Part shown: positions 24,546 to 35,520 of the stretch, in pieces | Layout: every line of letters starts with the position of its first letter | Position numbering within the stretch: position 1 is the stretch's first letter | The notes under the pieces: generated by a model | Databases searched by the model: none | Seen by the model: only the letters and a program-made list of their open reading frames with translations | What the model was told of the DNA's origin: nothing | From: Tragulus kanchil | Taxonomy: Eukaryota > Chordata > Mammalia > Artiodactyla > Tragulidae | DNA: 64,000 nucleotides | Assembly: GCA_022376925.1 (NCBI GenBank) | Contig: JAIOJX010000002.1 | Location: 41,315,501-41,379,500, forward strand | Direction: 5' to 3' | Made by a program: the position numbers and the translations under genes

Positions 24546-25400
24546 TAATGTTTTGTTTGCATCAGCTGAGCCCTTACATCACATGCAACGCTTCTCTTCT
24601 CGCCCACAGTCCACAGCTTCGGGGTCTGAGACTCAGGGGGTTGGGGGCAACAGAGGTGGGCTTGAACCTGTCGCCTATCCATGCCACCACGTTCCTGTAA
24701 GCGGGCGTTGGGATGCCTCCAGAAGGAAAACTGAGACACAGACATGAGCCCCTCGGCACTCGGGGCAGGTGGGGAGTGTCCGTCTCATGGAGAAACAGAG
24801 AGGCTAGCGGGGTTGAGCGCAAGCTCTGAGCCCCACACCACCTCCACCCAGAGCCCAGAGCGGTGAGCGTGAGGTGGAGCGCCGGCCCCGGATGGGAGAC
24901 ACTGGCTGGAACCCTGGCGTCAGAAGGCGTGGAACAGGATCGTATCTCCCAAAAAAGAAGGTCACCAGAAAGTGTTCAAGAGGAAAAGCTGCTATATAAA
25001 GAAAAAAATCACTTTCCTGGAAGTTGACTCGCTCTGACTCTGGACAATCAGCACTTCCCTCGGCCACGTCTCCACGGTCTCTGCCATGAGGAGTAATGGA
25101 CAATTCTGTGATTTTTCTTTCTTCCCTGAAACTTGCTATCACGGCTCAGACTTTTCTCAGGGGATTTGGGTGTAGGGCCCCAAACAGGCTTGTGCCGACC
25201 TTGACTGAACGTTTAGCACGTGCCTGGCCTGTGCTGGACATGACAGGAGTGACCCTGCCTGGCCTGGAGAGGGACACAGGTGGTGCTGCGGGTGACAGTG
25301 AGGAGACTGGGGTGGAGAGGTGAGCAGACGGCCCGAGCCAGGGAGGACCAGTCAGGACCAGCCCTCCCTCTCCCGCAGGAAGTGAGCTCTGGCCTCAGTC
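24546..25400. other. Unique noncoding DNA with a possible L2/MIR piece
   Basis: No gene is recognised. Around 25200-25330 the words 'tttagcacgtgcctggcctgtgctggacatgacagg' recall the 'tgagcacctactatgtgccaggcactgtgct' signature of old L2/MIR elements, but the match is weak. Confidence 0.4.
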
Positions 25401-25402
25401 AA

Positions 25403-25512
25403 TGAAAATGGCAACTCCAGTGTTCTTGCCTGGGGAATCCCACGGACAGAGGAGCCTGGCGGGCCTCAGTCCATAAGGTCGTGAAGAGTCGGACACGACT
25501 GAGTAACTAACA
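25403..25512 (+). mobile_element. BovA SINE fragment
   Basis: Reads 'gaaaatggcaactccagtg', 'cccacggacagaggagcctgg' and 'agtcggacacgactgagtaac' in sense orientation, the 3' BovA part of a Bov-tA SINE without the tRNA head. Confidence 0.85.
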
Positions 25513-26927
25513 TACTTATTTGTTGCTAGTTTTCATTTGTTTCTAGAAAGGAGGGAGAAAGAGAGAGGAGTTGAAAGGGGGACCCTAAACGGCCCTTTCT
25601 ATGGCTCCTTGTCACGAGAAGCTCTGCGTCACCACTAAGCCAGTGTCCAGGCACACGTCCCCGGGAGGGGGCCCGTAGCCCCTGAAGCAGCAGGAGCACC
25701 AGCTGCCCAGACACCGGGACTTCTGGGAGAGAAGACGAAAGAGGAGAGCCCAGGAGGAACCCCGCTGTCAGAGGGAACCACAGGAGAGCAGCCAGGCGTC
25801 TGGGGGAGGGGTCCCTATGGCCGGACATGACCTCCCAGAGGTCAGTCCTGCTCCACATGAGGCACCAGGCCCCAGGCACTGCTGATGTGACTGTGACCTA
25901 ACCCAGTTCATACCTACGAGCCTGCTTCTCCAGGTGGGGGGCAGGTGAGGGCCCTCCGAGGAGGTGGCCACCTGGCAGGGGCCCCACCTCCAGACGAACC
26001 TGAAGGTGCTATGAACCAGGCCCCAGGGAGGAGAGCTGAGATCCTGTGGGCTTAGCAGGCCAGCCTTACCCCCCCGCCCCAGATGATCGTCCAGGTGCCT
26101 CCCAGACAGATGGTCCCCTCAGGAGAAGCATTTGGAGGGGGCGCCCGCCTGGTGAACAGGGGCAGGGGCTGAGCCGTCCTCTGGCAGGAAAACATTCAAA
26201 GGGAACCTTTCCTAGAATTGTAAGAGGGAGCTGCTAAAAATGAGGCCCGGTTTGAAGGGGAACGTACTGGAAACAGGCTATTAATAGGTTCCTGCAGGAC
26301 GGCTGCCCGTGGACCTCGGCAGCCAGCCCGCCGGGTAGGGCTGGGAAGGAGCCCTCCTCGGACTGGCCTTGGTGGGGGGGCGCAGGGGAGCCTGCAGACC
26401 TGTCCCTGACAGCCAGTGACCACACTGGGACAGACGGCAAGCTGGAAGCTCAGGCGAGCCAAGACCAGAAGCCCCCCTCCACGTCAGAGACGGTCCACAG
26501 GACACACACACACACCCCGGAGCCTTAACCTTCAGAAACCGGTCTACGTCACTAGTGACTCTCCAGGGACCCTGGCTCAGCCTCGGACCAGCTCACGGCC
26601 TGGCCGCGGGGCAGGGTGATCCTGGCCCAGTTCTGCCTTCGCCTACCTGAGTGTGGCCTGACCCTAGGTGCTGGACCCGGGGGAGCCGCATCGCTGGGCA
26701 GCGTCTGGGAGGGTGGAGAGAAATCAGGCAGTGGACATGAGAACATGTGAACAGCAGCCGGATTCTCTCACAGGGCAAAACCCTGAACTCCCATGTGAGC
26801 AGTGGCTCCAGGCAGGTGCTCTGGAGGACCCTGGGCTTTCTGCCCAAGCACAGAGAATCCCACCCACCCCTGCTCTCACGTGACCTCGAGCAGCTGACCG
26901 GACCTTTCTGAGCCTGTTTCCTTAATT
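25513..26927. other. Unique noncoding DNA
   Basis: GC-rich single-copy sequence. Reading frames up to 117 codons on the minus strand near 25526-25879 have no recognisable domain. Confidence 0.5.
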
Positions 26928-27122
26928 CCTTGGAGACTCATACGGTAAAGAATCTGCCTGCGAAGCAGGGAAGCCAGGTTCGATCCCTGTGTCGGGAAGA
27001 TCCCCTGGAGAAGGGCATGGCCACCCTCTCCAGTGTTCTTGCCTGGAGGATCCCACGCGAGGACCCTGGTGGGCTCCAGTCCGTGGGGTCGCCAAGAGTT
27101 GGACAGGACTGAGTGACTCACA
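26928..27122 (+). mobile_element. Bov-tA SINE
   Basis: The tRNA-Glu-like head ('gactcatacggtaaagaatc', 'ggttcgatccctgtgtcgg') is followed by a BovA body ('ctccagtgttcttgcctgg') ending 'aggactgagtgactca'. A complete-looking plus-strand copy just upstream of duplication 6. Confidence 0.88.
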
Positions 27123-27550
27123 CTGCCCTGAAGTCTGGTGGCGAACAGGACGGGGCACCATAGGTTGACGTCAGCCCAGGGAGCCCCAGAAGTGACCCCA
27201 GACCCACATTTTCCAGGCAGAGGCACGGGCAGCCCCCCCACCCCCACCCACGGAACACGCGCGCCCTGTCTGTCCCTGCAGGTTGACCTCTGCTGAGCCA
27301 GTCATGCAGGAATCCTGCGAAGAATTTCTCCATCTCTCAGATGAACAGAAATTGTCTTTTAATCTTGTAGGTTTACTGTGTCTTCTCCATAGTGTGAGGA
27401 CGCTCAGCCAGCGGTGGGCCTCCTCGGGTGCCAAGACCAAGAAGCCCCCCAGGGTGACACGTCTCCTGCCGCTCCTCTCCTTAGCCCACACGACCCACCA
27501 AGCCAGGAGCTCCTCACCAGGGTCAGCCTGCGCCTGGGTCAGCCTCTGGG

Positions 27551-27628
27551 TGGCGGTGGCTTCGTTGTGTCCGACTCTTGCGCCCCATGGACGACAGCCC
27601 GCCAGGCTCCTCTGTCCATGGGATTCAG
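27551..27628 (-). mobile_element. BovA SINE fragment, first copy
   Basis: The plus strand reads 'cgttgtgtccgactcttgcg' and 'ccaggctcctctgtccatgg', the reverse complement of a short BovA segment. Confidence 0.8.
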
Positions 27629-28677
27629 CCTCTGGAAAGGGAATCTACGTGTGTCACAAAACCCACCAGCTCTCAAACCTGCCGAGCAAGCAGCAGATGC
27701 CCAACTTGTCTCCTCCCACCGGGAGGAAGTGAGTGGACGGCCTCCCGCTTTGACCTTGACGCCAAACATTGCCTGCTCCACCGTGTGGCGCGTCCAGCCC
27801 ACGGATGCAGCCCCTGCTCAGCCTGGCAGCTGCGGGAACAGGCGGAAGCGGGGCCGGGACATGGCTTGAGGGGGCTGCATCCCGGGGTGGGGCTCCTCCT
27901 CCCAGCAGACACACGAGCTCAGGAATTTCCTGACCGGAGGATCCAGCCCAGTTAGTGGTTGTATCTGTTAGTCTTCCAAGCGACTTTGCATAATTTTGAC
28001 AAAGGGAAAGAAGATACAAATCCAGACACAGGATGGACGGAGTTCTGAGGCTTTTGTTCTCGGGATGCCCGCAGGACAGACCACGGCGGAGGTGGGTCTG
28101 TGGTCCCAGCTGCACTACGGGGCAGCAGGATGTCGGAGGCTGGGCAGGGGGACGTCCTCAGACCAGGACACTGCCCAGACCGGGCCTAGGGTGCTGGGCT
28201 GTGTGGTGGCAGGGTGGGGGTAAGGAGCCGTCCTCAGACTGTGTTGTCAGACTCTTTCCAATACTTTTCAGAAAAGAGACTTATTTTCTAAGCTTGACCC
28301 GCTGACGCCATGTTCTCAGGGGTGACCCCAGACCCACATTTTCCAGGCAGAGGCACGGGCAGCCCCACCCCCACCCACGGAACACGCGCGCCCTGTCTGT
28401 CCCTGCAGGTTGACCTCTGCTGAGCCAGTCATGCAGGAATCCTGCGAAGAATTTCTCCATCTCTCAGATGAACAGAAATTGTCTTTTAATCTTGTAGGTT
28501 TACTGTGTCTTCTCCATAGTGTGAGGACGCTCAGCCAGCGGTGGGCCTCCTCGGGTGCCAAGACCAAGAAGCCCCCCAGGGTGACACGTCTCCTGCCGCT
28601 CCTCTCCTTAGCCCACACGACCCACCAAGCCAGGAGCTCCTCACCAGGGTCAGCCTGCGCCTGGGTCAGCCTCTGGG

Positions 28678-28755
28678 TGGCGGTGGCTTCGTTGTGTCCG
28701 ACTCTTGCGCCCCATGGACGACAGCCCGCCAGGCTCCTCTGTCCATGGGATTCAG
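28678..28755 (-). mobile_element. BovA SINE fragment, second copy
   Basis: Duplicate of 27551-27628 in the second copy of duplication 6. The long open frame over it is translated BovA. Confidence 0.8.
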
Positions 28756-29161
28756 CCTCTGGAAAGGGAATCTACGTGTGTCACAAAACCCACCAGCTCT
28801 CAAACCTGCCGAGCAAGCAGCAGATGCCCAACTTGTCTCCTCCCACCGGGAGGAAGTGAGTGGACGGCCTCCCGCTTTGACCTTGACGCCAAACATTGCC
28901 TGCTCCACCGTGTGGCGCGTCCAGCCCACGGATGCAGCCCCTGCTCAGCCTGGCAGCTGCGGGAACAGGCGGAAGCGGGGCCGGGACATGGCTTGAGGGG
29001 GCTGCATCCCGGGGTGGGGCTCCTCCTCCCAGCAGACACACGAGCTCAGGAATTTCCTGACCGGAGGATCCAGCCCAGTTAGTGGTTGTATCTGTTAGTC
29101 TTCCAAGCGACTTTGCATAATTTTGACAAAGGGAAAGAAGATACAAATCCAGACACAGGAT

Positions 29162-31310
29162 GGACGGAGTTCTGAGGCTTTTGTTCTCGGGATGCCCGCA
29201 GGACAGACCACGGCGGAGGTGGGTCTGTGGTCCCAGCTGCACTACGGGGCAGCAGGATGTCGGAGGCTGGGCAGGGGGACGTCCTCAGACCAGGACACTG
29301 CCCAGACCGGGCCTAGGGTGCTGGGCTGTGTGGTGGCAGGGTGGGGGTAAGGAGCCGTCCTCAGACTGTGTTGTCAGACTCTTTCCAATACTTTTCAGAA
29401 AAAGAGACTTATTTTCTATCCCTTAAAGCTAATTACAGTGTATACCTTTCAGACGTACTCTGTGGGCAGCGTGACCTGGTTGGGGCCATGCCTGTGTGTT
29501 GGGCAGATACGGCGTTGCCCCCGTCCCAACCCACAGCCCACGTTTGGTGACAGAACCTCCCGGAACCCAGGTCCAGCAGGTGGATTGCACGGGTCTGTCT
29601 CCCAACCTCGCACCCAGGACCCTGCCCCTTGGCCCCTCTGAGCTCTCCGTGCAGGCCCCGCCCTGGCACCACACTCAGTGACCTCTCACTGATAAAGCTC
29701 ACTTCCACCTGCCTAGACGTTAGAAATCGTTTCTACCTTTCTTCAAGGAACGCTCCTCATATTCTTCACTCCACTATCAAGTCAAGTCTTTTCCTCCCTC
29801 CCTCCATTCCTCCTTGCCTTCCAGCCCTCTGAGGACAGGCCAGGGCCTGCAGCAAGGAGTCCTCGGGGCTTGGAGCCCAGTGTGCTGGAGCCCCTGCAGG
29901 CAGGCTCTTCTCCCACCCAGTAAGTGCAGCCGGGGTGTCTGAGCTGAACCCCGTCCTCCTGTGTGCTCACAGACCACCGCCCACAGCAGGCCTCTGCCTG
30001 GGCCTGGGCTTGCCAGGAAAGAGGAATGTCCAGATGGGTGATGGCTGAGGAAACAGAACAGAGTCAGTGGCGGGGAGAGAATGTCCCCAAAGGAATCACA
30101 AGGAAAAGATGCCCCAGGACCTGGGGCTGAGCCTCCCCTCGAGCAGCTCCTGACCTCCCCGAGCTGGTGGATAAGTGCTGAAGGTATTAATAGGATGCAG
30201 ATGTAGGAAAGACGCTTAGAATTCACTGCACAAATCGCAGGACGGAGTTCTGAGGCTTTGTTCTCGGATGCCCGAGGACAGACCACGGCGGAGGTGGGTC
30301 TGTGGTCCCAGCTGCACTACGGGGCAGCAGGATGTCGGAGGCTGGGCAGGGGGACGTCCTCAGACCAGGACACTGCCCAGACCGGGCCTAGGGTGCTGGG
30401 CTGTGTGGTGGCAGGGTGGGGGTAAGGAGCCGTCCTCAGACTGTGTTGTCAGACTCTTTCCAATACTTTTCAGAAAAAGAGACTTATTTTCTATCCCTTA
30501 AAGCTAATTACAGTGTATACCTTTCAGACGTACTCTGTGGGCAGCGTGACCTGGTTGGGGCCATGCCTGTGTGTTGGGCAGATACGGCGTTGCCCCCGTC
30601 CCAACCCACAGCCCACGTTTGGTGACAGAACCTCCCGGAACCCAGGTCCAGCAGGTGGATTGCACGGGTCTGTCTCCCAACCTCGCACCCAGGACCCTGC
30701 CCCTTGGCCCCTCTGAGCTCTCCGTGCAGGCCCCGCCCTGGCACCACACTCAGTGACCTCTCACTGATAAAGCTCACTTCCACCTGCCTAGACGTTAGAA
30801 ATCGTTTCTACCTTTCTTCAAGGAACGCTCCTCATATTCTTCACTCCACTATCAAGTCAAGTCTTTTCCTCCCTCCCTCCATTCCTCCTTGCCTTCCAGC
30901 CCTCTGAGGACAGGCCAGGGCCTGCAGCAAGGAGTCCTCGGGGCTTGGAGCCCAGTGTGCTGGAGCCCCTGCAGGCAGGCTCTTCTCCCACCCAGTAAGT
31001 GCAGCCGGGGTGTCTGAGCTGAACCCCGTCCTCCTGTGTGCTCACAGACCACCGCCCACAGCAGGCCTCTGCCTGGGCCTGGGCTTGCCAGGAAAGAGGA
31101 ATGTCCAGATGGGTGATGGCTGAGGAAACAGAACAGAGTCAGTGGCGGGGAGAGAATGTCCCCAAAGGAATCACAAGGAAAAGATGCCCCAGGACCTGGG
31201 GCTGAGCCTCCCCTCGAGCAGCTCCTGACCTCCCCGAGCTGGTGGATAAGTGCTGAAGGTATTAATAGGATGCAGATGTAGGAAAGACGCTTAGAATTCA
31301 CTGCACAAAT
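29162..31310. repeat. Direct duplication 7 (copies 29162-30235 and 30240-31310), chained to duplication 6
   Basis: About 1,075 bp repeated with 4 filler bases (cgca). The first 50 bases of the second copy carry three single-base deletions relative to the first (cttttgtt/ctttgtt, cgggatg/cggatg, cccgcagg/cccgagg), after which the copies run together. Because 29162-29418 also belongs to duplication 6, that segment is present three times (28035-28290, 29162-29418, 30240-30493). Confidence 0.95.
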
Positions 31311-32677
31311 GACCCGCCTGGGGGGGTCGCCCTGTCCCCAGGGACATTCCTTAGGGGCCCAGCTGATGACCTCGCAGGGAAATGGCAGGCCAGGGACAGT
31401 CCCGCCAAAGAGAGCAGAACTGGGCTCCTCCGACTGCGGATAAATCACAAGGCAAAAGGCACCCCCACCCGACCACCCACCCCTCAAGGAAAACACAGTG
31501 AGGACAGGCTGCCCAGCCAAGCCGCCCAGGCGCCAGCCGGCCCGCAGCACAGACGGCGCCGCAGAGCCCGGCCTTGGGGCTGCGGCCGGTGTTCTCACTT
31601 CGCTGCAATTTGTTCCTGATCTTCAGTCAAATCCCTCCAAGGCTGGGGTCCCTGGAGAGTTTGTACTCTGACCTTGTGACAGCCCCGAGGCCGAGGGGAG
31701 ATGGGTAAGAGGGCAAGTCTGTCAGCGAGAGAGGGCGGTGGGGGCCGGGCGGCGGGTCGCGCGCTGAAGAAGTGCTGTGTGTGAAGTTAGCTCCCGTCCA
31801 ATAAAAAGAGCACAGTGTCTTTAAGGAGACAAGCTGCCAAGAGGGAAAGAAAGTCTTCTTTCAAAAACTGCCAGGCCTGGCCGTCCTCAGGTACCGTGTG
31901 TTCAGAAAAGGACATGAGTGAGCCGAGGCCAAAGGCCTTCTGCGGCTCCCAGAGCCCTGCCCTCCTGGCTCTGGCCGCGGGGACGAGGGCTTTGAGCCGT
32001 GGCCAATGCAGGGTTCCCGGCCACCCCAGCTATGGCGGGTGACAGGAGGAGCCCGGCAGGGCGAGTGGTATCTGCTCACACCTCTCAGATGAGACGTGGG
32101 GTCTCCAAGGAGGAGGACACAGTCCACGTGGCCACAGAAGGCGGAAATGATGGCCCCCTAGTCCCTCAACACAACCGCAGTTTCCCCAGATGTGGACGAG
32201 GTAACAGGCACCCCGGGCAGCCCAGTCAGTGCCCAGCCTGGAAGACCCTCCCACACAGGTAGATGCAGCCTGGGCCCCCAGCCCAGCCAGGCACCCATGC
32301 AGGCAAAGGCAGGCGGGGGCAGGGCTCCTGCTGATGGAATCCTGCTTCCTGTTAGCGCTCTTTGTCCTCCTCCGGGACACTGCCTGGGGGCCAGGGGAGG
32401 GGAGGAGTCTGGCCCGGATCTGTCGGGGAGAGAGAGGCGGATGTGGTGCCCCTTGGGTCCATGGGGATCTCAGCCGCCGCTCCCCAACGCTTCCGTGGAG
32501 GAGGCCCCGAGGGCTGCGGGCTGTTCTTTATAAAGCCTCCGCCCTGGGGAGCCCTGCGCAGAACAGGACAGATGTGAAACCGTCCCACCCACACAGAGCA
32601 GCAGAGCTGAACAGAGGCTAGTTTTCAGAAGGAATTCCAAGTGGAAAAGAAATAGCCAGAGTTACTTATTTTCCCCT
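31311..32677. other. Unique GC-rich DNA, CpG-dense 31500-31775
   Basis: CpG dinucleotides are clustered around 31520-31610 and 31720-31770 (for example ggcgccgcag and gtcgcgcgctg). No open frame has a recognisable product. A CCAAT followed directly by AAAAAG lies at 31796-31806; alone it is no evidence of a promoter. Confidence 0.45.
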
Positions 32678-32979
32678 GAGAATTTACCAAAAAGCAAGAT
32701 AGTTATCATCCTAAGCCGCTTTTTCAAGAAATAAAACATCCCTTTGACGGAGGAGGGCTCCTGGCTGGAGGGAGGGGGTACCAGCCGGGGCGGGGGTCTG
32801 CATGGTCCCCAGGAGAGTGAAGAGGGAGCGTCTGCACAGCCTCAGTCTGGCCCCCGTGACCTTCAGGTAAAGGGCAGGTGCAGGAGGTAGGGGAGGGGTC
32901 TGCAGGAGCAGTGACCATGCCCTATCACCGGAACAGAAAACATCAATGGTAGGCTTTTTCAGTCAGAAGTTTCACAGTG

Positions 32980-33570
32980 AAACACATGGAGGACATAAAA
33001 GTGGCCATTTTAGCCAGGCTAAGTGCACACTTCCGTGGTGTTAAGCACATTCACACGGTTGGGAAACCATCCCACCATCCCCTCCAAAACATTCTCAAAG
33101 TGGAGCTCTGTCCCCTCAGGACATGCCCCTTCTCCTGCCCTGCTGACTCCAGCGGCCTCCCGAGCGTGGAGGCACCCAGTGGCGTCCCTTTGGGCCTGGC
33201 GTGTCTGCCCCTATCCCAGGTGCGTCCACTCGGCCACACGTGCCCCAGCCTCTCCTTTCCAGGTGGGATCCTGCATCCTGCTCGTCCACTTGTCCCTGAC
33301 GGGCGTGGGCTCCTCCGGTAAGTGGTGTTGCCACAGACACGGCTGGGGAGGCAGGGGAGCAGCAGGCCTCTGTGCCAGACCCGCTTTCGATTCTTCAGGG
33401 CAACGTCTCGGAAGCGGTGACTGCATCCGCCGAAATGGTTGCTCCACGTGTGCGTTTGGAGCAGCCTCCTCGGTTTCCACAGCAGCTGCATCGTTTTTCC
33501 TTCCCACCGACAGCGCACCGGGGTTCCACTTTCTCCACATAGCCACCAGCACCTGCGGTAAGGATTGGAT
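32980..33570 (+). mobile_element. Degraded ancient L1 (L1M-type) remnant, first copy
   Basis: In order I can follow 'ggacataaaagtggccattttagcc', 'cacttccgtggtgttaagcac', 'acggttgggaaaccatccc' and, further on, 'cgaaatggttgctccacgtg', 'ttccacagcagctgcatcg' and 'gttccactttctccacatagcc'. These follow the order of an old L1 3' region. It is heavily diverged, so family assignment is approximate. Confidence 0.6.
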
Positions 33571-34095
33571 TCCCAGGAGAAAGCCCTCTGAGGGGTTTTC
33601 CAGCATCCACTGCGGAGGGTGGAGCGTTCCTCTTCTTAGGACACCGGCGCCGTGGGTCCACACGAGGCCCGCGGCTAGAATTACTCGATCCCACTAGTCA
33701 CCCTGCCCTCCAAAGGCTGTGTCTCTAAAATGTGTTTCTGCTTACTTAAATGTGTCCTGACAGAGTCCATTTTGTTATGCTCGTTTACTTTCTTAGAGAA
33801 TTTACCAAAAGCAAGATAGTTATCATCCTAAGCCGCTTTTCAAGAAATAAAACATCCCTTTGACGGAGGAGGGCTCCTGGCTGGAGGGAGGGGGTACCAG
33901 CCGGGGCGGGGGTCTGCATGGTCCCCAGGAGAGTGAAGAGGGAGCGTCTGCACAGCCTCAGTCTGGCCCCCGTGACCTTCAGGTAAAGGGCAGGTGCAGG
34001 AGGTAGGGGAGGGGTCTGCAGGAGCAGTGACCATGCCCTATCACCGGAACAGAAAACATCAATGGTAGGCTTTTTCAGTCAGAAGTTTCACAGTG

Positions 34096-34686
34096 AAACA
34101 CATGGAGGACATAAAAGTGGCCATTTTAGCCAGGCTAAGTGCACACTTCCGTGGTGTTAAGCACATTCACACGGTTGGGAAACCATCCCACCATCCCCTC
34201 CAAAACATTCTCAAAGTGGAGCTCTGTCCCCTCAGGACATGCCCCTTCTCCTGCCCTGCTGACTCCAGCGGCCTCCCGAGCGTGGAGGCACCCAGTGGCG
34301 TCCCTTTGGGCCTGGCGTGTCTGCCCCTATCCCAGGTGCGTCCACTCGGCCACACGTGCCCCAGCCTCTCCTTTCCAGGTGGGATCCTGCATCCTGCTCG
34401 TCCACTTGTCCCTGACGGGCGTGGGCTCCTCCGGTAAGTGGTGTTGCCACAGACACGGCTGGGGAGGCAGGGGAGCAGCAGGCCTCTGTGCCAGACCCGC
34501 TTTCGATTCTTCAGGGCAACGTCTCGGAAGCGGTGACTGCATCCGCCGAAATGGTTGCTCCACGTGTGCGTTTGGAGCAGCCTCCTCGGTTTCCACAGCA
34601 GCTGCATCGTTTTTCCTTCCCACCGACAGCGCACCGGGGTTCCACTTTCTCCACATAGCCACCAGCACCTGCGGTAAGGATTGGAT
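34096..34686 (+). mobile_element. Degraded ancient L1 remnant, second copy
   Basis: Duplicate of 32980-33570 in the second copy of duplication 8. Confidence 0.6.
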
Positions 34687-34930
34687 TCCCAGGAGAAAGC
34701 CCTCTGAGGGGTTTTCCAGCATCCACTGCGGAGGGTGGAGCGTTCCTCTTCTTAGGACACCGGCGCCGTGGGTCCACACGAGGCCCGCGGCTAGAATTAC
34801 TCGATCCCACTAGTCACCCTGCCCTCCAAAGGCTGTGTCTCTAAAATGTGTTTCTGCTTACTTAAATGTGTCCTGACAGAGTCCATTTTGTTATGCTCGT
34901 TTATTCTTTTCTTTTTTCAAGATTAACCCT

Positions 34931-35229
34931 CCTTTTTTTAATCTTGTTCTTTTATTTGGTTGTGCTAGGTCTTCATTGCTGCACAGGCTTTTCTCCAGGT
35001 GCGGTGCGTGGGTTTCTCATTGCCGTAGCTTCTTTTGTTGCAGAGCATGGGCTCTAGGCCTGTGGGCTTCAGTCGTTGCAACTCCTGGACTCTAGAGCAC
35101 AGGCTCAGTAGTTGTAGTGCACAGGCTTAGTTGCTCCGTGACATGTGGGATCTTTCCGGACCAGGCTTTGAACCCATGTCTCCTGCACTTGCAGGCAGAT
35201 TCTTCCCCACTGAGCCACTAAGGAAGCCC
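34931..35229 (-). mobile_element. CHR-type tRNA-Glu SINE (long form)
   Basis: The minus strand starts 'agggcttccttagtggctca' with a tRNA-like head, then 'gggttcaaagcctggtccgg', and a long body ending at 'agcacaaccaaataaaagaac'. The plus strand shows the usual 'gttgcagagcatgggctctagg'. Lies directly right of duplication 8. Confidence 0.8.
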
Positions 35230-35520
35230 TGCACATCTATTCTTGATTTGTATACCTGGGGGTCTCATTGCACTTCCTGTTTCTAAGCAAGCACTGTGTT
35301 TGCAGCAGTCCCCGTCCACACGCGACCCGCCTCTCCAGGCGGTTCCAATCCCTGCCCTCCGCACACCTGCAGACTGACAGGGATCTGCATGGGGGCCCTC
35401 GTAGAGCCCACTGCTGGTCCATGGAAGTCCTCACTTGATCGGGCAGGAGAGCACCCCGCTCGCCTAGAATGCAAGCACAGGAGGGCTCCCAGGCAGAGGA
35501 AGCTGCTGGGAGAGACTGTG
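35230..35520. other. Unique noncoding DNA
   Basis: Short single-copy gap between a SINE and duplication 9. Nothing is recognised. Confidence 0.5.

Larger units (their letters stand above)
27192..29418. repeat. Direct duplication 6 (copies 27192-28290 and 28322-29418)
   Basis: About 1.1 kb twice, with 31 bp of filler (28291-28321). Differences lie at the edges: three bases fewer in a C-run about 40 bp into the second copy (agcccccccacccccac against agccccacccccac), and one A fewer near the first copy's end (cagaaaagag against cagaaaaagag). The last 257 bp of the second copy also form the start of duplication 7. Confidence 0.95.
32678..34903. repeat. Direct duplication 8 (copies 32678-33787 and 33796-34903)
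   Basis: About 1,110 bp repeated with 8 filler bases. The second copy is shorter by one base in two homopolymers close to its start (caaaaag/caaaag and ctttttc/cttttc). The rest, with its old L1 remnant, reads the same. Long open frames in both copies are parallel because the DNA is duplicated. Confidence 0.95.

Noticed and set aside
27283..27732. Open frame of 149 codons repeated at 28410-28859, looking conserved
   Set aside because: Its C-terminal half is a translated BovA fragment and the apparent conservation is the duplication itself.
30852..31598. Open frame of 248 codons on the minus strand
   Set aside because: It runs across the end of duplication 7, so part of it is repeated at 29777-30286 with a different N-terminus. 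No domain is recognisable.
33023..33697. Open frame of 224 codons repeated at 34139-34813
   Set aside because: It lies over a degraded L1 3' region. The match between the two versions is due to the DNA duplication.
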